From a virus, in IMG/VR virus record IMGVR_UViG_3300025168_000033, positions 62,001 to 126,000 of that record: a stretch of DNA of 64,000 bases. One strand, given 5' to 3'. Both the position numbers and the translations under genes were made by a program. Under the pieces are notes generated by a model. The model was not told the DNA's origin and made no database searches. It was given only the letters and a program-made list of their open reading frames with translations. Below are positions 24,836 through 32,662 of this stretch, one piece after another. How positions within the stretch are numbered: the first letter of the stretch is position 1; every line of letters begins with the position of its first letter.

Positions 24836-25990
24836 TTATTTTATTTTCATTCCAATCATCATATTCTTATCGGAAATACCAATAACAATACCATCTCTTT
24901 CATATTCAGTTCCGTCAGCATAAGCACCAATTGGCTTAACATATTTAAATCCAAGATTTTTAATAAGTTTTGAAGTAATATCAAATCCTAGACTGGATTC
25001 AAATCCAGTAACTTTACCAAATCCAGTAACAAATCCTGTTTTAGCTGCAATTATACCTTTAGGATTTTTTTGAAATGCTTCAGGAGCAACAGTCTTAAAT
25101 TCTTTTACAAATGCTTTCCATATTGGATCACTAGATAATGTTTTTCTGTCCCAAGTAAAATCACGAATCATTGAAAAACTATCCGATTCAAATACTTCTA
25201 TTCCATTATCACCATAGAATTTTTTAATTATATCGTAAAGATCGTCCTTTGCATCTTGATTATTTTTTATAAAAACTTTTAACGGTCTTATTAGATTTAA
25301 AAAGTTTTTTCTACTAAGCTTCATTTCTTCATCTATAAATTCAGACTCATTAATAGATTTAAGATTTAATTCAATTAAAGTATTAACACCATCTCTATGA
25401 ACCTCAGAAAATTTGACATCACCAAAATCAGATAAAATATCTTTTAAAATTGTTGTATCTAATTCTATTATCTCATCTTTTAAATGTTCATAAGCAGAAG
25501 TATAAAATTGTAATTTGCCACTTCTTAATCGTGCTATTAATATTCCAATATTTTCAACTGCTAGCCAGGCATGCCTATTTCTTTTGCCTCTTCGACTTAC
25601 TTTACGAGCCATTAATTCTTCTATTAAAAGCGCTTGAAATCTAGAACTAGCCTGATCAACACCACTATAAGTAATATTATCTGTTACAAAAAAATCATAT
25701 AGTGTATCAGCTTTAAAAGTTTCATTTAATGGAAATGACCATTGTCTTGATGACATTGGTGCATAAGGAGCTAATTTCTTCCATGCCTTTTCAGCATCTT
25801 TACGTTTACCAGCTTTATCCAGATCCTGTATCATTTGATTAGTTGTTTCCCAATCAGCAATACCAGCCTTATAAGCTCTCGGATCATCACTCATCATATA
25901 AGTCCAATCCATAGATTTTAATTGTGCCTCAAGATCCTTGATAGTAACTCTTTCATTTAAGAAATCGTCAAACTTTTTAAATTGTCCCAT
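24836..25990 (-). CDS. Tagged unknown protein with three processing sites
   Basis: This 384-residue protein begins MGQFKKFDDFLNER (cut after E13), with further sites PLNE/T at E90 and SINE/S at E215. The predicted parts are 77, 125 and 169 residues. The first contains helices rich in Trp and Lys. The second has a basic patch VSRRGKRNRH near 131-140. The third ends with a Gly/Phe-rich beta segment (GFVTGFGKVTGFESSLGFD). None matches a family I know. Adjacent genes carry the same tag, so it is likely an internal head protein. Confidence 0.65.
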   Translation of the reverse strand: MGQFKKFDDFLNERVTIKDLEAQLKSMDWTYMMSDDPRAYKAGIADWETTNQMIQDLDKAGKRKDAEKAWKKLAPYAPMSSRQWSFPLNETFKADTLYDFFVTDNITYSGVDQASSRFQALLIEELMARKVSRRGKRNRHAWLAVENIGILIARLRSGKLQFYTSAYEHLKDEIIELDTTILKDILSDFGDVKFSEVHRDGVNTLIELNLKSINESEFIDEEMKLSRKNFLNLIRPLKVFIKNNQDAKDDLYDIIKKFYGDNGIEVFESDSFSMIRDFTWDRKTLSSDPIWKAFVKEFKTVAPEAFQKNPKGIIAAKTGFVTGFGKVTGFESSLGFDITSKLIKNLGFKYVKPIGAYADGTEYERDGIVIGISDKNMMIGMKIK

Positions 25991-26004
25991 TGTAATTTAT
26001 AATT

Positions 26005-26943
26005 TTAATTCCATCCGCCAGAATAGTAATCACTACCACCTGAAACTTTTGGTATTTTGAATGTTTTTCCGTTTATTGTAAATGTAGCTGTGTAAAAATA
26101 TGTAGTAGAAAATGAAGAACTAACAACTGCGCTATGCTCACTTCCTAGCATCTTGATTTCTTTTACATCTATTTTATCCCACTTAACATCATCACCTTTT
26201 AGTATAATTTCTTTAATGTATGCAAATGGTTTAGCCATTGGAGGTTGAACCCATGCCAATTTACCAAGATTAGTTCCGTTTCCACCAGGTCTATCTGCAA
26301 CTTTATACATGTCTGTCTTATATTCTATTAGTTCTCTGATATTGAAATCCGTCCACCAACTTCTTGCAAATTGAGCCATCTTTGGAATTCCAAATTTTAA
26401 TATATGAGCCTTCTCAACATCAGTAAAAGTTTTAATTATATCATAAAGCTTGTATTTTTTGTTAAGTTCACGTCTATCTTTACTTGCAAGACCAGACCAT
26501 AATGCATATATAATCTCATCATCGTCATTATCTTCAATTAGCTTAGTATATGAAGCTGCTAATCTAACTGCTTCTTCCTTGCTTCTAGGATCTGCATTAT
26601 TACGATGTGCATCTTTATAATCATCACCAAAGTTTCTGAATACCTCTGTAAATTCCTTTATCATCTTTGAATTTGGTGTTCTACCTGTTCCAGCTGCAGC
26701 TAATATATCATTTTTATCGTTTTCACCGAGTTCAGCAAATTTAGGATCTTTAACAAGCTTTGCTAATGTTATATTTGTATCAATTCCAGCATTTTTTAAT
26801 GACCAAGCAAGATCTCCTTGTTTACTTTCAACATCACCTTTACTATAAGAATTCTTTATTGTATAAACTTTCTTTACAACTTTCATATAATCGCCGTAAT
26901 AAGCTTCGTTTAAAAATTGTTCATAGGATTGTATCTTCTTCAT
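26005..26943 (-). CDS. Tagged unknown protein (312 residues)
   Basis: The protein begins MKKIQSYEQFLNEA, predicted to be cut after E13. The tag is identical over 14 residues to that of the next upstream gene. The body is helical to about residue 200 and beta-rich at the end, finishing in a Gly/Ser/Tyr segment (VSGGSDYYSGGWN). No catalytic motif is recognised. A 45-base DNA repeat covers the tag codons, so the tag was copied or exchanged recently compared with the rest of the gene. It probably belongs to the injected set. Confidence 0.65.
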   Translation of the reverse strand: MKKIQSYEQFLNEAYYGDYMKVVKKVYTIKNSYSKGDVESKQGDLAWSLKNAGIDTNITLAKLVKDPKFAELGENDKNDILAAAGTGRTPNSKMIKEFTEVFRNFGDDYKDAHRNNADPRSKEEAVRLAASYTKLIEDNDDDEIIYALWSGLASKDRRELNKKYKLYDIIKTFTDVEKAHILKFGIPKMAQFARSWWTDFNIRELIEYKTDMYKVADRPGGNGTNLGKLAWVQPPMAKPFAYIKEIILKGDDVKWDKIDVKEIKMLGSEHSAVVSSSFSTTYFYTATFTINGKTFKIPKVSGGSDYYSGGWN

Positions 26944-26946
26944 AAT
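26902..26946 (-). repeat. Tag-encoding direct repeat, copy 1
   Basis: These 45 bases cover the tag codons of the 312-residue gene and match 27343-27387 with one mismatch. Downstream of the tag the two genes show no similarity. Confidence 0.85.
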
Positions 26947-26952
26947 ATGTAT

Positions 26953-27384
26953 TTATTTGTTTAGGTCTTTATTAAAATCAATGTAACTATCACGATCTGT
27001 AAGTTTTTTCATTCCTTGAACCATATCTCTAGTTAATGATTCTTTATTATCGTATGCAATAACTAAAAAGAAGTCTGCGTTGTTACCACTGTCATTTTGT
27101 CTATCTGAAGATTCCCATCCCGGACCCCATTTCACCCAAGATCCATTTACTGATTCAAGATTTTTCACATCCTTAGTATAAAGATCACCAGCAGCATTGG
27201 TTGTTAACAAATATGCAAAGTCTTCTTTATATTTGAAGTTTTTGTCTTTTGGTTCATAAACATCGAATCCGAGTTTCTTAAGACCTTTTTTGATATTAGG
27301 CATATCACGTATAATGTAATGTGGTTCATATCTAGAAGTATTAGCTTCGTTTAAAAATTGTTCATATGATTGTATCTTCTTCAT
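26953..27384 (-). CDS. Tagged unknown protein (143 residues)
   Basis: The protein starts MKKIQSYEQFLNEA (cut after E13). The mature 130 residues contain aromatic-rich strands (WVKWGPGWESSD near 82-93) and DFFLVIAYDNKES. No family is recognised. It has a late-promoter-like element 18 bases before its ATG and a terminator beyond that, so it begins a new transcription unit. It shares its tag DNA with the adjacent 312-residue gene but not its body. Confidence 0.65.
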   Translation of the reverse strand: MKKIQSYEQFLNEANTSRYEPHYIIRDMPNIKKGLKKLGFDVYEPKDKNFKYKEDFAYLLTTNAAGDLYTKDVKNLESVNGSWVKWGPGWESSDRQNDSGNNADFFLVIAYDNKESLTRDMVQGMKKLTDRDSYIDFNKDLNK

Positions 27385-27387
27385 AAT
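27343..27387 (-). repeat. Tag-encoding direct repeat, copy 2
   Basis: Second copy of the 45-base tag repeat, with one mismatch to 26902-26946. It covers the first 14 codons of the 143-residue gene and a few bases upstream. Confidence 0.85.
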
Positions 27388-27402
27388 CGTACTTTTGTTT
27401 TT

Positions 27403-27412
27403 TTATATATCT
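27403..27412 (-). promoter_or_regulatory. Late-promoter-like element AGATATATAA
   Basis: AGATATATAA on the minus strand, 18 bases before the ATG of the 143-residue tagged gene and downstream of a terminator. Confidence 0.6.
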
Positions 27413-27457
27413 TTGCACTATCTATAGTTAAATATAAACAATTTTTTTGACATAAAA

Positions 27458-27486
27458 AAATCTGGAAGTAACGAATTTCCAGATTT
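27458..27486 (-). terminator. Intrinsic terminator
   Basis: A perfect 10-bp stem AAATCTGGAA/TTCCAGATTT with a 9-base loop. A run of seven T follows on the minus strand. It ends the transcript of the 309-residue nucleotidyltransferase and separates it from the next late unit. Confidence 0.85.
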
Positions 27487-27525
27487 AAATGGTCGTAACC
27501 ATCCCGGTCCTAAAATCGGTTTATT

Positions 27526-28455
27526 TTATGCCATTTCACTTGGATAAGGAAATCCAGCCTTGACAATTCCTTCTTTATATACTTTTATTATTTCACTTAA
27601 TTTGTGTTTGTGAATAAATTTAGATGAATTCATCCAGTTCCAAATAGATTCGAATGAATTTAAATCATTCACCTTTCCTTCGGGTCCTAAAACAAATTTA
27701 GCAATATCATCAATATTTTTTGTAATAGCTTTGTCTGCACCTTTAATTGTAGATGCATTTTTCTTTCTTCCCCTTTTACCGTCAAATGATTTAGTTTGTA
27801 TTTTTAAACCGTCATGTGCAGTAAGAGTATATTTTTGAAAGTCTTTTACTAATCCTTCATATTCACCGCCAAATTCTTTCTTATAGATATTTGGTTCACC
27901 ATCAAAATCGATATTTTGAATAATATCATAAATAAGTTTAGTTCTATAAACTCCTTTATATTTTGATTCTTCTTTTGTAAAGTCTGGTGAATGATAAATG
28001 AATGTTGCTAATTTAATATCATCAACAACCATAAAATCTATTTGAACAAATTTATCTGTAATCTTGCCTTTTTCATCATACTGTGGAAATTTAATGTTTG
28101 TAACACCTAATCCTTTAGTAAGATTTGTTTCATATTTAGGAAATGTTTTTGTTAGTTGATTATAAACTTCCGTAACAACATCGCCAAATGATAATTTATT
28201 TGCAGCACCATAAACTAATCCGTTTATTGAAATATCAATATCACCAGATGTAGATCCAGCTTTCTTTTTAAATGTACTTCCTAATACACCATATTCATCT
28301 TTATTTAAACCAAGAACTGGCTTGATAAATGTCTTTAATAAAACGTCAAATGTCGGTTTTTGATATTCCGCTGGAATAGGATGAGTGCCATTAAATGCAT
28401 TACCTGATTCCAGTAATCTTTCTTCAACAAAAGCTTCAAATAATTTAAATTCCAT
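27526..28455 (-). CDS. Nucleotidyltransferase-fold protein, probably tagged
   Basis: This 309-residue protein has the pol-beta nucleotidyltransferase signature: GS at 59-60, D72-I-D74 in SGDIDISI, and the third Asp, D140, in FVQIDFMVV. Family members add nucleotides to RNA, proteins or small molecules. The N-terminus MEFKLFEAFVEER is a divergent tag, and an L-L-E/S site follows at E16. A Lys/Arg patch (DGKRGRKKNAS) near 225 could bind nucleic acid. A similar enzyme is encoded at 33765-34829. The substrate is unknown; a toxin-like or tRNA-directed role is possible but unproven. Confidence 0.65.
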   Translation of the reverse strand: MEFKLFEAFVEERLLESGNAFNGTHPIPAEYQKPTFDVLLKTFIKPVLGLNKDEYGVLGSTFKKKAGSTSGDIDISINGLVYGAANKLSFGDVVTEVYNQLTKTFPKYETNLTKGLGVTNIKFPQYDEKGKITDKFVQIDFMVVDDIKLATFIYHSPDFTKEESKYKGVYRTKLIYDIIQNIDFDGEPNIYKKEFGGEYEGLVKDFQKYTLTAHDGLKIQTKSFDGKRGRKKNASTIKGADKAITKNIDDIAKFVLGPEGKVNDLNSFESIWNWMNSSKFIHKHKLSEIIKVYKEGIVKAGFPYPSEMA

Positions 28456-28470
28456 TTATTGATTATATTT

Positions 28471-28896
28471 TTAAGCTATTTTATACAATGCCTTATATAC
28501 TGTATTAATTTGCTTTTCTAATGTATTTAACTTTTTAGGATCCATTTTTTTAATAGATTCAGCAACCCAATACTGTGTACCTTCATGACCTAAAAGAGCA
28601 ACTAAGTCACCGAATGCTTTCATAGTCGAACCTGCATTAGCTTCATTTACTACATCATTAACCGATTCATAAACATCGATTTCTGGATTTTTTGATTTAA
28701 TTAATTTCTTTTCCGCCGAGTCAATAGCATCACTTAAATTATCCTGATATTCAGGATTAATAAATCCTTCCCAATCACCAGAATTTTGTAATTCAGTTAA
28801 TCCAACTATACAGGCTTCTATTTCCATCTCTTCTAATTTAATATTAGATGCTTTACCCTCAGTTAAAAAGTCTTTATATGCTTTTATATTTTTCAT
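28471..28896 (-). CDS. Tagged small protein with two processing sites
   Basis: This 141-residue protein starts MKNIKAYKDFLTEG (cut after E13), with a second site VVNE/A at E85. The two predicted products are about 72 and 56 residues. The first is acidic and helical; the second contains FGDLVALLGHEGTQYWVAE and a Lys-rich C-terminal helix. No family is recognised. It follows the 147-residue acidic-repeat gene in the same transcript and precedes the nucleotidyltransferase. Confidence 0.6.
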   Translation of the reverse strand: MKNIKAYKDFLTEGKASNIKLEEMEIEACIVGLTELQNSGDWEGFINPEYQDNLSDAIDSAEKKLIKSKNPEIDVYESVNDVVNEANAGSTMKAFGDLVALLGHEGTQYWVAESIKKMDPKKLNTLEKQINTVYKALYKIA

Positions 28897-28913
28897 ATTT
28901 AAAAAAATGATTT

Positions 28914-29357
28914 TTATTTAGTTGTAGAATCCATACTTGGTGTATCTTTATCACCAGTAACTTTAAATGTTTCTCCTTCAAATTCAAATTCATCTTTACC
29001 ATCATCGATAGCTTTTTGTCTAGCTGCAGAAAATGCATTACCTTCTTTTATTTTAGCTTCATTAGCTGCTTCTTCTTCTTCACTTTCACCATCACCGTAT
29101 TCATTAGCTGCTTCTTCTTCTTCTTCACTTTCACCATCACCATATTCATTAGTTTTAGCTTCCATCATAGGTTTTAAAGAATCATAAAATTTAATTTGAT
29201 CCTCTTCGCTTAGTTCGCTTGGACTAGATACTTTAAACTCTTTTAATTTTTCGTTAAAAAGTTGAATATGCTTTTTATATGCATTCTTTTTTGAAGCTTC
29301 AGCTATTGCTGCAGTTCTTTGTTTCTTGAATTTTGAAAATTTTAAAATATTTCCCAT
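28914..29357 (-). CDS. Acidic-repeat protein with a gp21-type site
   Basis: This 147-residue protein has a variant N-terminus (MGNILKFSKF) followed by a basic stretch and IAE/A at E20. The same I-A-E-A sequence ends the tag of T4 internal proteins. Two near-identical copies of ANEYGDGESEEEE sit at about residues 70-100, encoded by a DNA tandem repeat. The end (FEFEGETFKVTGDKD) is a small beta segment. Strong acidity and late-promoter-like control suggest a core or internal head protein. Confidence 0.6.
   Translation of the reverse strand: MGNILKFSKFKKQRTAAIAEASKKNAYKKHIQLFNEKLKEFKVSSPSELSEEDQIKFYDSLKPMMEAKTNEYGDGESEEEEEAANEYGDGESEEEEAANEAKIKEGNAFSAARQKAIDDGKDEFEFEGETFKVTGDKDTPSMDSTTK
29058..29152 (-). 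repeat. Tandem repeat encoding acidic ANEYGDGESEEEE units
   Basis: Two units of 42 and 45 bases in tandem (29058-29099 and 29100-29144), plus an 8-base partial third. They differ by one extra codon in the Glu run and one base. The repeat stays in frame, so copy number could vary between isolates. Confidence 0.85.
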
Positions 29358-29380
29358 TATAGTTCTTTGTTTTAATTTAT

Positions 29381-29390
29381 TTATATATCC
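29381..29390 (-). promoter_or_regulatory. Late-promoter-like element GGATATATAA
   Basis: GGATATATAA on the minus strand, 23 bases before the ATG of the acidic-repeat gene. It starts the tagged cluster directly after uvsW. Confidence 0.55.
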
Positions 29391-29397
29391 TTTTGTA

Positions 29398-30906
29398 TTA
29401 ATAACTTTTTGTCAAATCCACTTTAGAAATAGTAAATGGAAAGTTCTGATCATTATAAATTTCCTGTCTTGAAATAGCATGTCGAAATAAATAATTTGTA
29501 AATCCTGCAATACAGAAATTATCTACAAAATCTATAATTAATAGTTCGTCTTTATCTTCATGTTTTCTTAATCCTCTACCTATTGATTGTCGTATTATTA
29601 CATCAGATTTAAATGATTCAGCAAATCCAACATTATGTAGATTTTTTACATTTATACCTGTTGAAAATGTTCCGTAAGATGCAACTAATATTTTATCATT
29701 TCCACTTTCCATTTCTGCTTTATATTGTTCACGTATATCTTTATCGGTTTCACCTGCAATATAAAAGATTTCTCTATCGGATTTTTGCCGTAGCATATTA
29801 TAAATTGCATCACCGTAATCTAATCGATAAAACAAAATCAAAGTATTATTTTTTAATGATAGAAGAACATCAGTTATAAATTCCAATCTCATACGATTTT
29901 GAATAACAAAAGCCTGTTCTAGATTAAGCAATCTTTTCCTATCTTCTTCAGTCTTTGTTAAATCTTTAAATGCCGCCTTTACGTCCTGATTAGCATAATC
30001 CATTTCTATTATCTTAACTCTACATGGAGTTATGTGTCCTTTCTTAATAAGATAATCCGCAGATATTTGAGTAATTACTGGACCCGTATATGCCATTAAG
30101 GTTAAATAATCTAAAGTATCTGATTTTGGAATAGTTCCAGATACACCAAATTTTCTATTAGAATTACATTTTTCTAGAATATTTTTTATTGATGCAGATT
30201 TTGCTTTATGAGTTTCATCAACACAAATCATTCCAAATTTATCAAAATATTCTTTAGGTCGCTTTACCAGTGATTGATAAGTTCCAATAACAATATTACA
30301 ATTTGTACGTTCTTTTTGACCAGCAAATATCTGTTGAATATTAAGCTTAAGATCTGGATTTCCTGAATTATATTCATAGAAATCTTCAGTTGCCTGAACA
30401 ACTAAAGAAACATTAGGTACTATCATTAAAATCTTTTCAGTCAATTCATGTTCTAGCATATACGCAAACACAATATAAACAATTAAAGATTTACCTGCGG
30501 ATGTTGCTAATTCTCCTAGACAAGATTTATATCTTAAAATTTTATATGCAGTATCTATTTGATAATCTCGAGGAGTTAAATCATGACCTTCAAATCTTTT
30601 AGCAACCCAAGCTTTAAATTCAACTTCATCTATAGTATTATCAAATTTATCATCCAATCCATCAATTTCAACAGGCATATTAAATCGCTTGCCAATATCT
30701 AGAATTTCATTCCAAAGGCCGGCTGGAGCAAATTTGTTATTTTTAAAATATGAAATCTTACCATCCCAGTATCCTTTCTTAACTCTTGGATCCCACTTCC
30801 AGCTAGCTATACGACGAGTTAAAGATAGATTTAATTGATCGATTTCTATCTCAGTTGCATCTACTAGAGTAAGTAATTGTTCGTTATGTGTTAATTGAAA
30901 TTTCAT
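29398..30906 (-). CDS. uvsW: UvsW helicase (recombination and fork repair)
   Basis: This 502-residue superfamily 2 helicase resembles T4 UvsW (503 residues), which remodels forks, migrates branches and unwinds R-loops to end origin-dependent replication. Motifs in order are TPRDYQIDTAYKIL (Q-like motif), ATSAGKS (Walker A), MIVPNVSLVVQ (Ia), CVDETHKAKS (DEAH-type motif II), GVSGTIPK (III) and RQSIGRGLRKH (VI). It lies next to uvsY, as in T4. No late-promoter-like element precedes it, so it is probably transcribed with the gp32-primase group. Confidence 0.93.
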   Translation of the reverse strand: MKFQLTHNEQLLTLVDATEIEIDQLNLSLTRRIASWKWDPRVKKGYWDGKISYFKNNKFAPAGLWNEILDIGKRFNMPVEIDGLDDKFDNTIDEVEFKAWVAKRFEGHDLTPRDYQIDTAYKILRYKSCLGELATSAGKSLIVYIVFAYMLEHELTEKILMIVPNVSLVVQATEDFYEYNSGNPDLKLNIQQIFAGQKERTNCNIVIGTYQSLVKRPKEYFDKFGMICVDETHKAKSASIKNILEKCNSNRKFGVSGTIPKSDTLDYLTLMAYTGPVITQISADYLIKKGHITPCRVKIIEMDYANQDVKAAFKDLTKTEEDRKRLLNLEQAFVIQNRMRLEFITDVLLSLKNNTLILFYRLDYGDAIYNMLRQKSDREIFYIAGETDKDIREQYKAEMESGNDKILVASYGTFSTGINVKNLHNVGFAESFKSDVIIRQSIGRGLRKHEDKDELLIIDFVDNFCIAGFTNYLFRHAISRQEIYNDQNFPFTISKVDLTKSY

Positions 30907-30907
30907 C

Positions 30908-31333
30908 TTAAAATTTTATTGCCAACGATACTTTATTTGATATTGCAAATCCCATTTTATCTAGAGTATCTATTGTCATTTGATAATAAATTAATTGAGT
31001 TTCTAATAATGATATAGTGAGAATTGTATCTTTTACATCAGCATCAATAAATTCATTGATTTCTGATTGATTTAATTTAATATTGTAATTTGTCTTGTAA
31101 TGAATATATCTTGTTCTTCGAGTTTCCCAGCTTTGAGCCTGTTGGCTTTTAACTATATTTTTCATTTCAACTAATTTATCCACTAATTGATGTCTATAAG
31201 AAAGCATTAAAACCTGTGCTTCAGATATATTATCTACATGGCGTATCATTGCAACAAGATCTTTTACTGTATCATTCCACTTTTTCTTTTCCGCTTCAAG
31301 CTTTACTTCAAGCATTTCTTTTTTATTTTCCAT
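30908..31333 (-). CDS. uvsY: Recombination mediator UvsY-like
   Basis: This 141-residue protein has the size and helical layout of T4 UvsY (137 residues), which loads UvsX on gp32-coated single strands. Comparable features are a basic helical first half, and a C-terminal block with DADVKDTILTISLLETQLIYYQMTIDTL followed by MGFAISNKVSLAI. This parallels the end of T4 UvsY (DKDVLKVDTSLQYWGILL, then RGFAIKHI). The match is moderate by eye, but the position one base from uvsW, the T4 neighbour, supports it. Confidence 0.75.
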   Translation of the reverse strand: MENKKEMLEVKLEAEKKKWNDTVKDLVAMIRHVDNISEAQVLMLSYRHQLVDKLVEMKNIVKSQQAQSWETRRTRYIHYKTNYNIKLNQSEINEFIDADVKDTILTISLLETQLIYYQMTIDTLDKMGFAISNKVSLAIKF

Positions 31334-31518
31334 TAGAATAATGAGTTTTTAGATTTCTTAATACCAATCGACTTGGTCTTTTTAATAATTACTTTCTTAA
31401 CAGGTTTTGACACTTCAAATTCACCACCATCATATTCTAATTTATCATCAAAATCAATAGGCATTTTGATTTTACGTTTTTTCTTTGGTGCATCTTCACC
31501 TTCTAGTATATTTATCAT
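31333..31518 (-). CDS. Small basic protein between primase and uvsY
   Basis: This 61-residue protein is Lys-rich, with an acidic centre (DFDDKLEYDGGEFE) and a hydrophobic C-terminal end KNSLF. It overlaps the primase gene by four bases and touches uvsY by one, so it is translated in the same chain. No family is recognised. It may bind nucleic acid or a replication partner; the C-terminal SLF could be a clamp-binding end, but this is speculation. Confidence 0.55.
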   Translation of the reverse strand: MINILEGEDAPKKKRKIKMPIDFDDKLEYDGGEFEVSKPVKKVIIKKTKSIGIKKSKNSLF

Positions 31519-32609
31519 ATATAGTATGAGTCGAATTTGTTATCACTAAAACAACCTTCTATGAGTTTAAATCCAGTGTCTTTTTTACGATAGCAATATA
31601 ATAATAGATCGTTATAGTCTTTTATTTTTCTATCTGGGATTCCAGTAGTTTCAAAGAATTTCTTCCATAAAAATACTTTCTTTTTTATTTTTAATTTGTC
31701 ATTCATGATTCCTTTACCAACCTTATCATTATCAAAGAAATATCGAGTATTAGGATTGTCATCAAACATTACAGTATTTTTACCAGCTCCTGATATTGCT
31801 ATTGAATTTCTTGGAAATAAAAAATGATCCATAGGACCTTCAAATATAGTAAATTCTTTAGTAAAATCACAATAAAACAATCCAAAATATAATGATAATG
31901 TGTTTATTTTTTCGATATCTTCAATACCAATAAGGGCATCAGAATCCTTTAAAACATCTTTATATATTTTTTCTATTGTATAGCTTACATATTTAGCACC
32001 ATAATATTTATCATTCATATTACGGACTTGATATCCAATCACGCGATCTTCAACCATGTTTAAAATATACAATTTATTTTTTCTTTGATCAAATAAGAAA
32101 TTATCTACCTGTTTATGTAATAATCGACATTTTAAATAATTATATGCGCTATCCGTTTTCCAAAGTGGCCTTGCTCCTAGTGCCTTTCCTAATGTTACTT
32201 TATCTATGCTTAATTTATTTAATGATTCAAATACGCTAAATTTTAAAAAGTCCGCAGTAACTACTTCAACTTTATTTTCTTTAATATATTCTAAAACATT
32301 ACTTAAATCACTTAAATTATTAAATCCCTGATCAAAATCTTTTAAAAGAGTTACTATGCTTGCATGTGGTTTTGAACAACCTGCATTATAACAATGAAAC
32401 ATTAATGTATTCCAATATAAATTACCACGTTTTTTATGCGATGAATCTGAATCACCACAATAAGGACAAGCAAAATTTAATCTTCCATGCTTTTTATCGC
32501 ATTGAGATTTAGATCCTGTAAATTCTTTAGATAACACAGTTTCAAGGGATCTTGTAATTTTATCCTGTATTTCTGTCGTTAATTTCATGTTTTTTGTAGA
32601 TATTTCCAT
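31515..32609 (-). CDS. 61: DNA primase, gp61 (DnaG-like)
   Basis: This 364-residue protein makes RNA primers for lagging-strand synthesis with the gp41 helicase. The N-terminal zinc ribbon has C48 and C51 (CPYC) and C73 and C78 (HCYNAGC). The Toprim-like core shows IFEGPMDHFLF with the catalytic Glu and YFFDNDKVGK with the DxD-type acidic pair. The length fits T4 gp61 (342). It follows gp32 with a terminator hairpin between them, so gp32 may be transcribed alone or with read-through. Confidence 0.88.
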   Translation of the reverse strand: MEISTKNMKLTTEIQDKITRSLETVLSKEFTGSKSQCDKKHGRLNFACPYCGDSDSSHKKRGNLYWNTLMFHCYNAGCSKPHASIVTLLKDFDQGFNNLSDLSNVLEYIKENKVEVVTADFLKFSVFESLNKLSIDKVTLGKALGARPLWKTDSAYNYLKCRLLHKQVDNFLFDQRKNKLYILNMVEDRVIGYQVRNMNDKYYGAKYVSYTIEKIYKDVLKDSDALIGIEDIEKINTLSLYFGLFYCDFTKEFTIFEGPMDHFLFPRNSIAISGAGKNTVMFDDNPNTRYFFDNDKVGKGIMNDKLKIKKKVFLWKKFFETTGIPDRKIKDYNDLLLYCYRKKDTGFKLIEGCFSDNKFDSYYI

Positions 32610-32618
32610 AATGAAAAA

Positions 32619-32646
32619 ATGCCTAGGATTTTTAAGTCCTAGGCAT
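32619..32646 (-). terminator. Intrinsic terminator after gp32
   Basis: A perfect 10-bp stem ATGCCTAGGA/TCCTAGGCAT with an 8-base loop and a run of six T on the minus strand. It ends or attenuates the gp32 transcript before the primase gene. Confidence 0.85.
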
Positions 32647-32662
32647 ATAGTTTAGATTAATA

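Noticed and set aside
27487-27525. Second hairpin (GGTCGTAACC and nearby GGTCC words) after the terminator
   Set aside because: The stems are three to four base pairs, too weak to support a structure call.
29613-29879. Plus-strand open frame opposite uvsW
   Set aside because: It is antisense to conserved helicase motifs, with a composition typical of a shadow frame.
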